6,056 nucleotides of DNA, taken from Clostridia bacterium. GTDB taxonomy: Bacteria > Bacillota > Clostridia > Oscillospirales > Acutalibacteraceae. Of the stretch, positions 1-5,649 are shown piece after piece (positions within the stretch are counted from its first letter, which is position 1; the number at the start of each line of letters is the position of its first letter). Both the position numbers and the translations under genes were made by a program. The stretch is taken from NCBI GenBank assembly GCA_017501865.1, contig JAFVWD010000106.1, forward strand, positions 1-6,056, read 5' to 3'. A model generated the notes under the pieces. That model saw only the letters and a program-made list of their open reading frames with translations, was not told where the DNA came from and did no database searches.

Positions 1-1473
1 GAAGTAATAGTGAAAATTCCGAAAAACTCCAATAAAATTTATTTCATTTCTGAAAAAAACAGTTATTACTATGTTTCTGCAGTAGTTGGCGGTAAAACAT
101 ATAAAGGTTATGTTCTTAAGAATTCTGTTAATCCGACAACAACTTACGGCAGACCGTGGGATAACCCTTACAAATCAATCTATTACGGTGCACAATATAT
201 TTATTCATCCTTCTCAAAATATCAATATACAGGTTACCTGCAAAAATTTAATGTGAATAAGGAATCGGGAAGCCTTTATAGCCACGAATATATGGCAAAT
301 GTAAGGGCGGCGGCAAGCGAAGCAGTTCATACTTACGAAGCATATTGCGATGCCGGAATTCTTAATACGGCAAAGACCTTTGTTATACCTGTATTTGAAG
401 GAATGCCGAATGCCAATGTCACACGAGATGATGCATTTAAGGCAAGTAAGCCTACAGTTAAATGTACATCTTGCAGTACGACAGCATTAGTGCTTTCGTG
501 GACAGAGGTGAAAAATGCCAACGGGTATCAGATTTACAGATTAAATACATCTACTAAAAAGTATGAGAAAATTGCAACACTTAAGTCCGATGTATTGACT
601 TACAAAGATACCTTGGGTGCAGCAGCAAAAAAGGCCACTTACAGAGTAAGGGCATATACAACTGCAAAGGACGGTTCGCTTATTGTTTCCAAATATCATC
701 AGTTTGAAGCAACAACGGCAACCGCGGCTCCTACAAATCTTAAGGTTTCATCGAAAACCTCGGGTTCTGTTACCTTAAGCTGGAGTGCTGTAAGCAAATG
801 CAACGGTTATGGCATTTACAGATATGATAAAATTTCTAACAAGTATACAATGATTGCCAAAACAACGACCAACTCTTATACAGATAAAACTGTATTAAGC
901 GGTACGGAATATAAGTATAAAGTTCGTGCATATATACTTCTGTCTCAGCATTTCTTCTCCGGGTATTCAAATGAGGTGGTAGCCAAAACTCCGGGTGACG
1001 CAGCTACACAGGTTGGGGAAGTGAAGGTTGACGATGCTCTCAACGTAAGATCAGAGGCAAGTACAAGCGGTTCTGTGATAGCTCAGCTGAAACCAGGAAC
1101 CGAGGTGTATATAATAAGCCGTACGGGTAATTGGTATAAAATTACCTTTGTTCTGGACGGTCAAAGCTATACAGGTTTTGCTCATTCAGATTATATAATT
1201 GTTACAAATACAGATGTTTCAAGACCGCAGTGTCCGTATACAGAGCCGGGCTCAACGTTGCAAAGCGGAAGCTCAGGTGATGGTGTGAAATGGGTACAAT
1301 GGCATCTTTATAAGCTTGGTTATTTGAAAAATACAAGTGATATTGATGGTGATTTCGGTCCTACAACTCTTGCAGCTGTAAAAAGCTTTCAGACTGACAA
1401 GGGACTTGATGCTGACGGAATAGTAGGCTCAGGTACAAGGTCAAAGCTGAAATCAGAATATCAGAAAAGCTGA
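1..1473 (+). CDS. Multidomain cell-wall N-acetylglucosaminidase-like protein (GH73 C-half, 2x FN3, SH3b, PG-binding), 5' partial
   Basis: The frame is open from base 1, so the true start lies upstream; the GTG at 10 has no ribosome binding site. Counting that GTG as residue 1, I see an SH3-like domain end (to about residue 40, ending GGKTYKGYV). Next comes the second half of a GH73 endo-beta-N-acetylglucosaminidase domain (about 46-134: RPWDNPYKSI, YLQKFNV, SHEYMANV, IPVFEGMP). Two fibronectin type III domains follow (about 147-236 and 239-328; LSWTEVKNANGYQIYR and LSWSAVSKCNGYGIYR). After these are an SH3b domain (about 335-398, with ALNVRSEAS) and a C-terminal peptidoglycan-binding type 1 domain (about 416-482; DGDFGPTTLAAVKSFQ, ADGIVG). 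Family members are exported and cleave or remodel peptidoglycan glycan strands; the FN3, SH3b and PG-binding modules anchor or space the enzyme at the wall. Oddly, the GH73 half bearing the catalytic Glu is not visible and SH3-like sequence stands in its place. Activity is therefore uncertain, although the architecture is clear. Confidence 0.9.
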   Translation, partial: EVIVKIPKNSNKIYFISEKNSYYYVSAVVGGKTYKGYVLKNSVNPTTTYGRPWDNPYKSIYYGAQYIYSSFSKYQYTGYLQKFNVNKESGSLYSHEYMANVRAAASEAVHTYEAYCDAGILNTAKTFVIPVFEGMPNANVTRDDAFKASKPTVKCTSCSTTALVLSWTEVKNANGYQIYRLNTSTKKYEKIATLKSDVLTYKDTLGAAAKKATYRVRAYTTAKDGSLIVSKYHQFEATTATAAPTNLKVSSKTSGSVTLSWSAVSKCNGYGIYRYDKISNKYTMIAKTTTNSYTDKTVLSGTEYKYKVRAYILLSQHFFSGYSNEVVAKTPGDAATQVGEVKVDDALNVRSEASTSGSVIAQLKPGTEVYIISRTGNWYKITFVLDGQSYTGFAHSDYIIVTNTDVSRPQCPYTEPGSTLQSGSSGDGVKWVQWHLYKLGYLKNTSDIDGDFGPTTLAAVKSFQTDKGLDADGIVGSGTRSKLKSEYQKS

Positions 1474-1502
1474 TGAAAATTAAGTCTTTATAAAAATAAT
1501 TA

Positions 1503-1551
1503 AGGGGTTCTACAGGTGTTTAATTGCACTTGTAGAACCCCTCGGCTTTTT
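1503..1551. terminator. Hairpin terminator between convergent genes, probably bidirectional
   Basis: A perfect 12-bp stem pairs 1503-1514 (AGGGGTTCTACA) with 1531-1542. Five further pairs, two of them G-U, extend it inward to a 6-base loop at 1520-1525. On the plus strand CGGC and then TTTTT (1547-1551) follow, so the T-run sits four bases off the stem. On the minus strand the stem is followed by a T-rich stretch (TTAATTATTTTTATAAA). It lies 30 bases after the glucosaminidase stop and 28 bases after the nagA stop on the other strand, so it can end both transcripts. Confidence 0.88.
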
Positions 1552-1569
1552 ATAATGCTATGCTGATTT

Positions 1570-2733
1570 TCAGAAAATTATATTTCCGTTTGTGATTACG
1601 GATTTAATATTTATGTCATCATCAAAAAGAATTAAATCTGCATCGTAATTTTTTTGAATTTTACCTTTTGTGTTTTGGAAGCCAATAACCTCTGCAGGTG
1701 TAAGAGATGCCATTCTTACAGCCTCGTAGAGAGGAACATTGACTTCTTTGTACATATTACGAACACAGTTCTTAAGTGTAGCAACAGAGCCGGCTAAGGC
1801 GGAACGGTCGGCAAGCTTCATAGCACCGTCCTCAAATATAACCCCCACACCGTTTTCCTGCATATAAACTGTATTTTCTTTAATGTCACTTGCAGAAAAC
1901 TCAAGTCCGTCTGTTATGAGGTACATTTTTTCTACACCTTTTGTTTTGTAGATGAGCTTCAGAAGGCCTTTCGGTAAATGTCTTAAATCACCTATTACCT
2001 GGGTAGAGAAGCTGTCGAGAGTAAGGCCTGCTTCAACAACACCCGCGACTCTGAAAATTCCTTCTTTAAAGCAGGAGGTACAAGCATTATATATATGAGT
2101 TACATCGCTGTATCCGTGTTTTTCTGCTTCTTCAATTATTTCGTAGCTTGCAGCCGAGTGAGCAACTGATGCTACTATGTTTCTCTTTCTTAATTTGTCA
2201 CCTAATTCCATACACCCTTCTTCTTCAGGTGCGGCACCCATAATTAAAACTTTATCCCACAAATCGAAAAGCTCGTCCGGAGGATTTTTAATCGGATTTA
2301 ATATATTGTCAGCGCTTTGGGCACCTTTGTATTTCAATGAGATGTACGGACCCTCATAATGTATTCCCAGAATATTAGCTTTTTTAGAAGTCTCGCTTGC
2401 TTTTTTTACAGCGAGGGTAACATCTTTTAACTGTGATACAGGTGAAGCTAATGTAGTAGGGACTATGGAGGTTGTTCCGTATTTCAGGTGCGCTTCAGCC
2501 ATTGCTTTAATATCATCGGCATTTGTGCTCATAGCACTTTTGTTTCCTCCGCCGTGAACATGTACATCAATGAAGCCCGGTGAGAGATATAACCCTGTTG
2601 CATCAATAACTGTATCATTTTTACTCTCATCGACTCTTTCGACGATATCTGTAATTTTGCCGTTGTCACATAAGACAGTGGCATTTCTTATTTTGTCTTC
2701 GAAAATAACTTTTGCGTTTTTAATAATAAGCAT
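1570..2733 (-). CDS. nagA: N-acetylglucosamine-6-phosphate deacetylase
   Basis: This cytoplasmic amidohydrolase removes the acetyl group from GlcNAc-6-phosphate, giving glucosamine-6-phosphate and acetate, the step before NagB in amino-sugar catabolism and cell-wall recycling. At 387 residues it has the usual family length. Visible landmarks are the metal-site HVHGGG motif (H58, H60), HYEGP with metal-ligand Glu127, AHSAASYE (H192), THIYNAC (H213), the catalytic-Asp motif LITDG (D275), and LAGSVATL (313-320). The end, about 342-387 (SLTPAEVIG, then KGKIQKNYDADLILFD), rebuilds the small beta-sandwich. Substrate-side His252 sits in GDLRHLP, where most NagA proteins have a DGxH motif, which is a mild variation. 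The ATG is supported by an AAAGGGGGG ribosome binding site seven bases upstream (2741-2749). The gene is monocistronic here: it has its own promoter, a shared terminator, and no nagB or transporter next to it. It is divergent from spoIIGA. Confidence 0.93.
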   Translation of the reverse strand: MLIIKNAKVIFEDKIRNATVLCDNGKITDIVERVDESKNDTVIDATGLYLSPGFIDVHVHGGGNKSAMSTNADDIKAMAEAHLKYGTTSIVPTTLASPVSQLKDVTLAVKKASETSKKANILGIHYEGPYISLKYKGAQSADNILNPIKNPPDELFDLWDKVLIMGAAPEEEGCMELGDKLRKRNIVASVAHSAASYEIIEEAEKHGYSDVTHIYNACTSCFKEGIFRVAGVVEAGLTLDSFSTQVIGDLRHLPKGLLKLIYKTKGVEKMYLITDGLEFSASDIKENTVYMQENGVGVIFEDGAMKLADRSALAGSVATLKNCVRNMYKEVNVPLYEAVRMASLTPAEVIGFQNTKGKIQKNYDADLILFDDDINIKSVITNGNIIF

Positions 2734-2762
2734 AGCAAGACCCCCCTTTGTTTTATAAACTA

Positions 2763-2791
2763 ATTTTATGACTATTTTCAGCTTGTGTCAA
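2763..2791 (-). promoter_or_regulatory. Sigma-A-type promoter of nagA
   Basis: Read on the minus strand there is a perfect -35 TTGACA (2786-2791), a 17-base spacer, and a -10 TAAAAT (2763-2768, five of six matches). The predicted start near 2756 gives a leader of about 22 bases that still contains the ribosome binding site at 2741-2749. Geometry and position are ideal for vegetative transcription of nagA. No recognisable NagR or catabolite operator is evident. Confidence 0.82.
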
Positions 2792-2803
2792 TGAAAATTT
2801 TTA

Positions 2804-2823
2804 TGACGACTGAAAATGACAAA
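2804..2823 (+). promoter_or_regulatory. Two possible Spo0A boxes at the spoIIG promoter
   Basis: TGACGAC (2804-2810) and TGACAAA (2817-2823) each match the Spo0A box consensus TGNCGAA with one mismatch outside the N. They lie in the same orientation, and the second overlaps the candidate -35. Upstream boxes reaching into the -35 are how Spo0A is known to act at spoIIG in Bacillus. The boxes are short and degenerate and the region is AT-rich, so chance matches are possible. Confidence 0.38.
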
Positions 2824-2848
2824 ATATGTGCAACAATTATTCTATAAT
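2816..2848 (+). promoter_or_regulatory. Candidate spoIIG-type promoter with a 21-base spacer
   Basis: A consensus -10 TATAAT (2843-2848) lies just before spoIIGA. The closest -35 match, ATGACA (2816-2821, five of six to TTGACA), is 21 bases upstream instead of the usual 17; the hexamer at normal spacing (CAAAAT) is poor. The Bacillus subtilis spoIIG promoter is known for good hexamers held too far apart (22 bases) and activated by phosphorylated Spo0A, so the match is notable. The predicted start near 2855 leaves only about 11 bases before the preferred ATG, which is short, so the assignment is likely but not certain. Confidence 0.55.
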
Positions 2849-2865
2849 TTTATTCGGTGATTGCA

Positions 2866-3771
2866 ATGAGTACCGTAATATATGCAGATGTTTTAGTAGC
2901 AGTCAATATTTTAATTACATATATTTTGTTGGTCGCCTCACGAGTTCTTGTGAAAAGTGATACAAATAAATATGGCGTTGTTTTTGCTTCGCTTTTAGGT
3001 GGTTTTTCTTCGCTTGTTATATTTTGGGAAAATATTCCCTTTATTATTTCTGTTATATATAAAATAAGTGTCGGTGTTGCTATAACCTGTGCAGCATTCA
3101 TTCCGAAAACTAAAAAGGTTTTTATAAAAAGTACACTTACTTTTTTCTTTGTCAATTTTGTCTTCGGAGGAATTATATATTTTGCGGAAATAAGCTTCAA
3201 TATGTCAGATGTAATTTATCTTAACGGTGTTGTTTATTTTGATATAAGCTTGCTGTTTTTGGTTTCAATGACACTTTTAAGTTACGGAATACTTCTGATA
3301 TTTGATTACTTTATGAAAAAACGTATAGCTGAAAATGTGCTGTATGAGGTTGAAATATTCAGAGGAAGTGAAAGTGTCAGGGTAACTGCTCTTTATGATA
3401 CGGGAAATCATCTGACAGACGGTATTGAGGGTAAGCCGGTTATTGTTTGTGAAACTGGCTCAATTAAAGATTTGTTTTCAATAGAGGAATTAGTATTTTT
3501 GAGCTCGGAAAATATAACAGATGAAGTTCCTGAAAGTCTTAACGGTAAACTTAGATTAATTCCTTGTAATTCAGTAACAGGTTCATCGGTTCTTAAGGCA
3601 ATAGTGCCCGATAAGGTGATTATCAGAGATTCGAAAACTATGTTTTGCACAGAATTTTCAGTTGTTGCTGCAGTAAACGGGAGACTTTCCGAGGGTGAAT
3701 ACAACTGCTTGCTTAATGCTGATGTTTTTGAAAGGGGTAAAAGGATAAATGATATTCTGGTTGAAAAATAA
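2866..3771 (+). CDS. spoIIGA: Sporulation sigma-E factor processing peptidase SpoIIGA
   Basis: This is the membrane-bound aspartic protease that cleaves the pro-sequence from pro-SigE at the sporulation septum. I prefer ATG 2866 (301 residues) to the in-frame GTG at 2857: GGTGAT (2856-2861), complementary to the 16S 3' end, sits four bases before this ATG but overlaps the GTG, and the start then fits the family's short N-terminus. An in-frame TAA at 2845 excludes longer forms. The first half has about five hydrophobic segments (roughly residues 4-26, 39-54, 59-79, 90-108 and 124-148), typical of the family. The soluble C-terminal protease domain begins near 155 and carries ALYDTGNHLTD, with the expected catalytic Asp at 178. 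It also has RLIPCNSV and YNCLLNADVF, matching conserved SpoIIGA positions. The gene overlaps sigE by 23 bases, so substrate and protease are co-expressed. Sequence divergence is normal for this fast-evolving family. Confidence 0.92.
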   Translation: MSTVIYADVLVAVNILITYILLVASRVLVKSDTNKYGVVFASLLGGFSSLVIFWENIPFIISVIYKISVGVAITCAAFIPKTKKVFIKSTLTFFFVNFVFGGIIYFAEISFNMSDVIYLNGVVYFDISLLFLVSMTLLSYGILLIFDYFMKKRIAENVLYEVEIFRGSESVRVTALYDTGNHLTDGIEGKPVIVCETGSIKDLFSIEELVFLSSENITDEVPESLNGKLRLIPCNSVTGSSVLKAIVPDKVIIRDSKTMFCTEFSVVAAVNGRLSEGEYNCLLNADVFERGKRINDILVEK

Positions 3772-4471
3772 GCTTGAAGAGTTATTGCTTAAATTAAGAA
3801 TATATTTTGGAGATGGGAAAATTCATTATCTCAATAGTCCGCAGACACTTCCACCTCCGCTGAAAAAGGCAGAAGAGCTTGCTCTTACCGAGAGAATTGC
3901 CGCAGGTGATGAAAAAGCGCGTGAACCGCTTATTGTACATAACCTGAGACTTGTTGTGTACATAGCAAAAAAATTTGAAAGCTCCGGTGTGAATATAGAG
4001 GACCTTGTATCTATAGGAACTATAGGCTTAATAAAATCCGTCAACACATTTTGTCCTGAGAAAAACATTAAGCTTGCAACATATGCTTCAAGGTGTATTG
4101 AAAATGAAATATTAATGCATCTCAGAAAAGTAAATCAACAAAAAGGAGATGTTTCTCTCGACGAACCTCTTAATACAGATTGGGAAGGTAATGAGTTACT
4201 GCTCTCAGATGTTTTAGGAAGCGATGGCTATGAAATTAACAACAATATGGAGGATGAGGACGAAAGAAGAATTCTTCACCTTTGTATGGAAACCTTAGGG
4301 GAGAGGGAACGGCTTATAATGAATATGCGCTTCGGGCTTTGCGGACACAACGAACATACACAAAAAGAGGTGGCAGATATTTTAGGTATTTCTCAAAGCT
4401 ATATTTCGCGTCTTGAGAAACGAATAATTCTGCAGTTAAAAAAAGATATAGAAAAAATAACAACAGATTAA
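3749..4471 (+). CDS. sigE: RNA polymerase sporulation sigma-E factor (pro-SigE)
   Basis: SigE is the early mother-cell-specific sigma-70 family factor, made as an inactive membrane-associated precursor. At 240 residues it is about the length of the Bacillus protein. Residues 1 to about 27 form a hydrophobic/basic pro-sequence (FWLKNKLEELLLKLRIYF), with the processing zone around GKIHYLNS just before the family-typical TLPPPL. Region 2 includes HNLRLVVYIAKKF (64-76), NIEDLVSIGTIGLIKSV (82-98) and KLATYASRCIENEI (108-121). The linker DEPLNTDWEGNELLLSDVLG (138-157) is characteristic of SigE. Region 4.2 is a helix-turn-helix at about 204-227 (TQKEVADILGISQSYISRLE). The ATG lies inside the spoIIGA 3' end behind AAAGGGG and AAGGAT (3731-3745), which implies translational coupling. 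A terminator follows, and no sigG is present, unlike the common spoIIGA-sigE-sigG order. Confidence 0.97.
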   Translation: MIFWLKNKLEELLLKLRIYFGDGKIHYLNSPQTLPPPLKKAEELALTERIAAGDEKAREPLIVHNLRLVVYIAKKFESSGVNIEDLVSIGTIGLIKSVNTFCPEKNIKLATYASRCIENEILMHLRKVNQQKGDVSLDEPLNTDWEGNELLLSDVLGSDGYEINNNMEDEDERRILHLCMETLGERERLIMNMRFGLCGHNEHTQKEVADILGISQSYISRLEKRIILQLKKDIEKITTD

Positions 4472-4476
4472 AATAT

Positions 4477-4527
4477 ATCAGGGACTCAGTAATGAAAGAA
4501 CTTGCTAAGTCCTTGATTTTTTCTTTT
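4477..4527 (+). terminator. Rho-independent terminator of the spoIIGA-sigE operon
   Basis: ATCAGGGACT (4477-4486) pairs with AGTCCTTGAT (4508-4517) with one G-U pair. After one mismatch the inner arms AGTAA and TTGCT pair (one G-U), leaving a 9-base loop. A run of six T and then CTTTT (4517-4527) follows directly. It starts six bases after the sigE stop and should end the operon there. Confidence 0.9.
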
Positions 4528-4541
4528 ATGTGTACTAAAAT
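4514..4541 (+). promoter_or_regulatory. Possible promoter for the alpha/beta hydrolase
   Basis: TTGATT (4514-4519, four of six to TTGACA) and TAAAAT (4536-4541, five of six) are 16 bases apart, with the -35 inside the sigE terminator stem and T-run. The transcript would begin near 4548 and carry a leader of about 80 bases to the TTG start. This is weak, but its position makes more sense than the TATAAT at 4611, which lies immediately before the ribosome binding site. Confidence 0.3.
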
Positions 4542-4569
4542 AAAGATATGGTAAACGGGAAATCCGTCT

Positions 4570-4599
4570 GTGAAAATATGGTTCGGATAATTTTTTCAC
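4570..4599. repeat. Inverted repeat upstream of the hydrolase, possible operator or leader hairpin
   Basis: GTGAAAA (4570-4576) is the exact reverse complement of TTTTCAC (4593-4599), with a 16-base gap. Inside this region ATCCG (4562-4566) and CGGAT (4584-4588) form a second, interleaved inverted pair. In such AT-rich DNA a 7-base match can be chance. The position between the terminator and the ribosome binding site is where a regulator or leader structure would sit. Confidence 0.25.
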
Positions 4600-4630
4600 C
4601 TTGCGTGGTTTATAATAGGAGAGTGTTTTT

Positions 4631-5551
4631 TTGAATAAATCTGAAATAGTTTTTACTGCGATAGATATTTTTGGTCACCCTCTTCAGAATGCAAAAAGAT
4701 TCAAGGGGATTAACTGTGTTAAGGATATTGCTTACGGTGAGCATAATTTACAGAAGGGCGATCTTTATTTTAAAGAGGGGCTTGATAAAGAGGAAGGCAA
4801 AAAGCCTATACTTTTATACATCCGCGGAGGCGGATTTTTAAAAGGTGACAAAAAGCACAGGGTAACCATTGGTGAGTATTATGCAAATGCCGGTTACTAT
4901 GTTTTCAATATTAATTACCGTCTTCCGCCGGAGGCTACAATTAATTATCAGATTCAAGATTGCTGTGAAGCTCTCAATTACATAGAAAAGCTTGCAGAAA
5001 GCTATAACATAGATGTTAACAATATTTTTGTCTCAGGGGATTCATCAGGCGCTTGTCATACAGCTTTTCTTGCAGCAATCAAGTACGATGAGCAATTAAG
5101 AGTAAGGACAGGGGCACCTCTTATAAAGCTCCCGATAAAGGGCTTGCTTCTTATGTCGGGTATATATGATGTTGAAGCACTTGTGAAAACAAAAAGACTT
5201 TTTGGTGTTATTCCTCAGACCGCAGAAATGACTTTGGGAATAAAGCTTAATAAAGACTGCTCTAATTTAAAAGAGTACGAGTTTTATGATTGTATTTCTC
5301 CGACACGCTTCATAAATGAAAATTGGTGTCCTGTGTTTATAAGCTGGTCCAAGAATGATATATTCTGTAAAGGCCAGGGTGAAGAAATGTACGAAACACT
5401 CAAATCAAAAATAGATACTGTCAAAACTCATAATGTATCAGGATTAACAAATAATCATTGCTATCACCTGTTTTTAAGAATGGGGAAATATGCAACAGAA
5501 TGTATGGATGAATCAATTAAATTTATGGATGAATTAACTGCTGTAAAATAA
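4631..5551 (+). CDS. Alpha/beta hydrolase, HSL-like esterase/lipase family
   Basis: This is a 306-residue serine hydrolase with no signal peptide or membrane segment, probably a cytoplasmic carboxylesterase; the substrate cannot be read from the sequence. The oxyanion-hole motif is RGGGF (65-69) where the family usually has HGGGF, followed by NINYRLPPE (93-101). The nucleophile elbow is GDSSG with Ser138. The acid is probably Asp243 in WSKNDIF, and the base is His276 or His279 in NNHCYHLF. A cap or lid region spans about 181-230. The start is TTG at 4631: an in-frame TAG at 4616 excludes anything longer, no other start codon lies between, and AGGAGAG (4617-4623) is seven bases upstream. It is preceded by the sigE terminator, so it is a separate unit. 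A ceramidase-like gene follows 98 bases later on the same strand, so both may handle lipid or amide substrates (inference). Confidence 0.87.
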   Translation: MNKSEIVFTAIDIFGHPLQNAKRFKGINCVKDIAYGEHNLQKGDLYFKEGLDKEEGKKPILLYIRGGGFLKGDKKHRVTIGEYYANAGYYVFNINYRLPPEATINYQIQDCCEALNYIEKLAESYNIDVNNIFVSGDSSGACHTAFLAAIKYDEQLRVRTGAPLIKLPIKGLLLMSGIYDVEALVKTKRLFGVIPQTAEMTLGIKLNKDCSNLKEYEFYDCISPTRFINENWCPVFISWSKNDIFCKGQGEEMYETLKSKIDTVKTHNVSGLTNNHCYHLFLRMGKYATECMDESIKFMDELTAVK

Positions 5552-5577
5552 TTCCTACTTGTTTACAGTTATTTTAT
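5541..5577 (+). terminator. Weak terminator-like hairpin at the end of the hydrolase gene
   Basis: CTGTAAA (5541-5547) pairs exactly with TTTACAG (5562-5568) around a 14-base loop, and TTATTTTATT follows. The 5' arm begins inside the last codons and the stop. The stem is AT-rich and the T-tract is interrupted, so termination would be inefficient and some read-through into the next gene is possible. Confidence 0.3.
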
Positions 5578-5605
5578 TGACAATAGACGTAATTACTGTT
5601 AAAAT
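5577..5605 (+). promoter_or_regulatory. Sigma-A-type promoter of the ceramidase-like gene
   Basis: A perfect -35 TTGACA (5577-5582), a 17-base spacer and a -10 TAAAAT (5600-5605) are present, the same hexamers and spacing as the nagA promoter. The predicted start is near 5612, leaving a leader of about 38 bases. A near-palindromic pair, ACAGTTAT (5565-5572) and ATTACTGT (5592-5599; seven of eight pair), flanks the -35 and ends at the -10, as a repressor operator might. Confidence 0.82.
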
Positions 5606-5613
5606 AAGGTAAA

Positions 5614-5630
5614 GATAAATAAAATTTATC
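5614..5630 (+). promoter_or_regulatory. Perfect small hairpin at the 5' end of the leader
   Basis: GATAAAT (5614-5620) and ATTTATC (5624-5630) form a perfect 7-bp stem with an AAA loop, starting about two bases after the predicted transcription start and ending five bases before the ribosome binding site AAAGGAG (5636-5642). It has no T-run after it, so it is not a terminator. It may protect the mRNA 5' end or be a protein-binding palindrome in the DNA. Confidence 0.45.
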
Positions 5631-5649
5631 TTCGTAAAGGAGAATATTT

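Noticed and set aside
10..12. GTG as the true start of the glucosaminidase-like gene
   Set aside because: The frame is open through base 1, there is no ribosome binding site, and the sequence begins in the middle of an SH3-like domain, so the gene is cut by the window edge.
448..993. The two similar FN3 segments as a DNA repeat or recent duplication
   Set aside because: The similarity is at the protein-fold level (LSWxxV, NGYxIYR, YRVRAY/YKVRAY), not near-identical DNA, so it is ordinary tandem domain architecture.
2177..2758. Plus-strand open frames opposite nagA
   Set aside because: The minus-strand frame is an intact, full-length NagA; the opposite frames are short, low-complexity and without binding sites.
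2857..2859. GTG 2857 as the spoIIGA start
   Set aside because: It lies inside the GGTGAT sequence that serves as ribosome binding site for ATG 2866, and nothing upstream of it resembles a binding site.
2850..3200. Minus-strand open frame of 116 codons opposite spoIIGA
   Set aside because: It lies entirely antisense to the recognisable membrane half of SpoIIGA, has no binding site and resembles no family.
3408..4068. Minus-strand open frames opposite spoIIGA and sigE
   Set aside because: They mirror well-conserved protein-coding sequence on the plus strand and show Ser/Pro-rich translations typical of antisense shadows.
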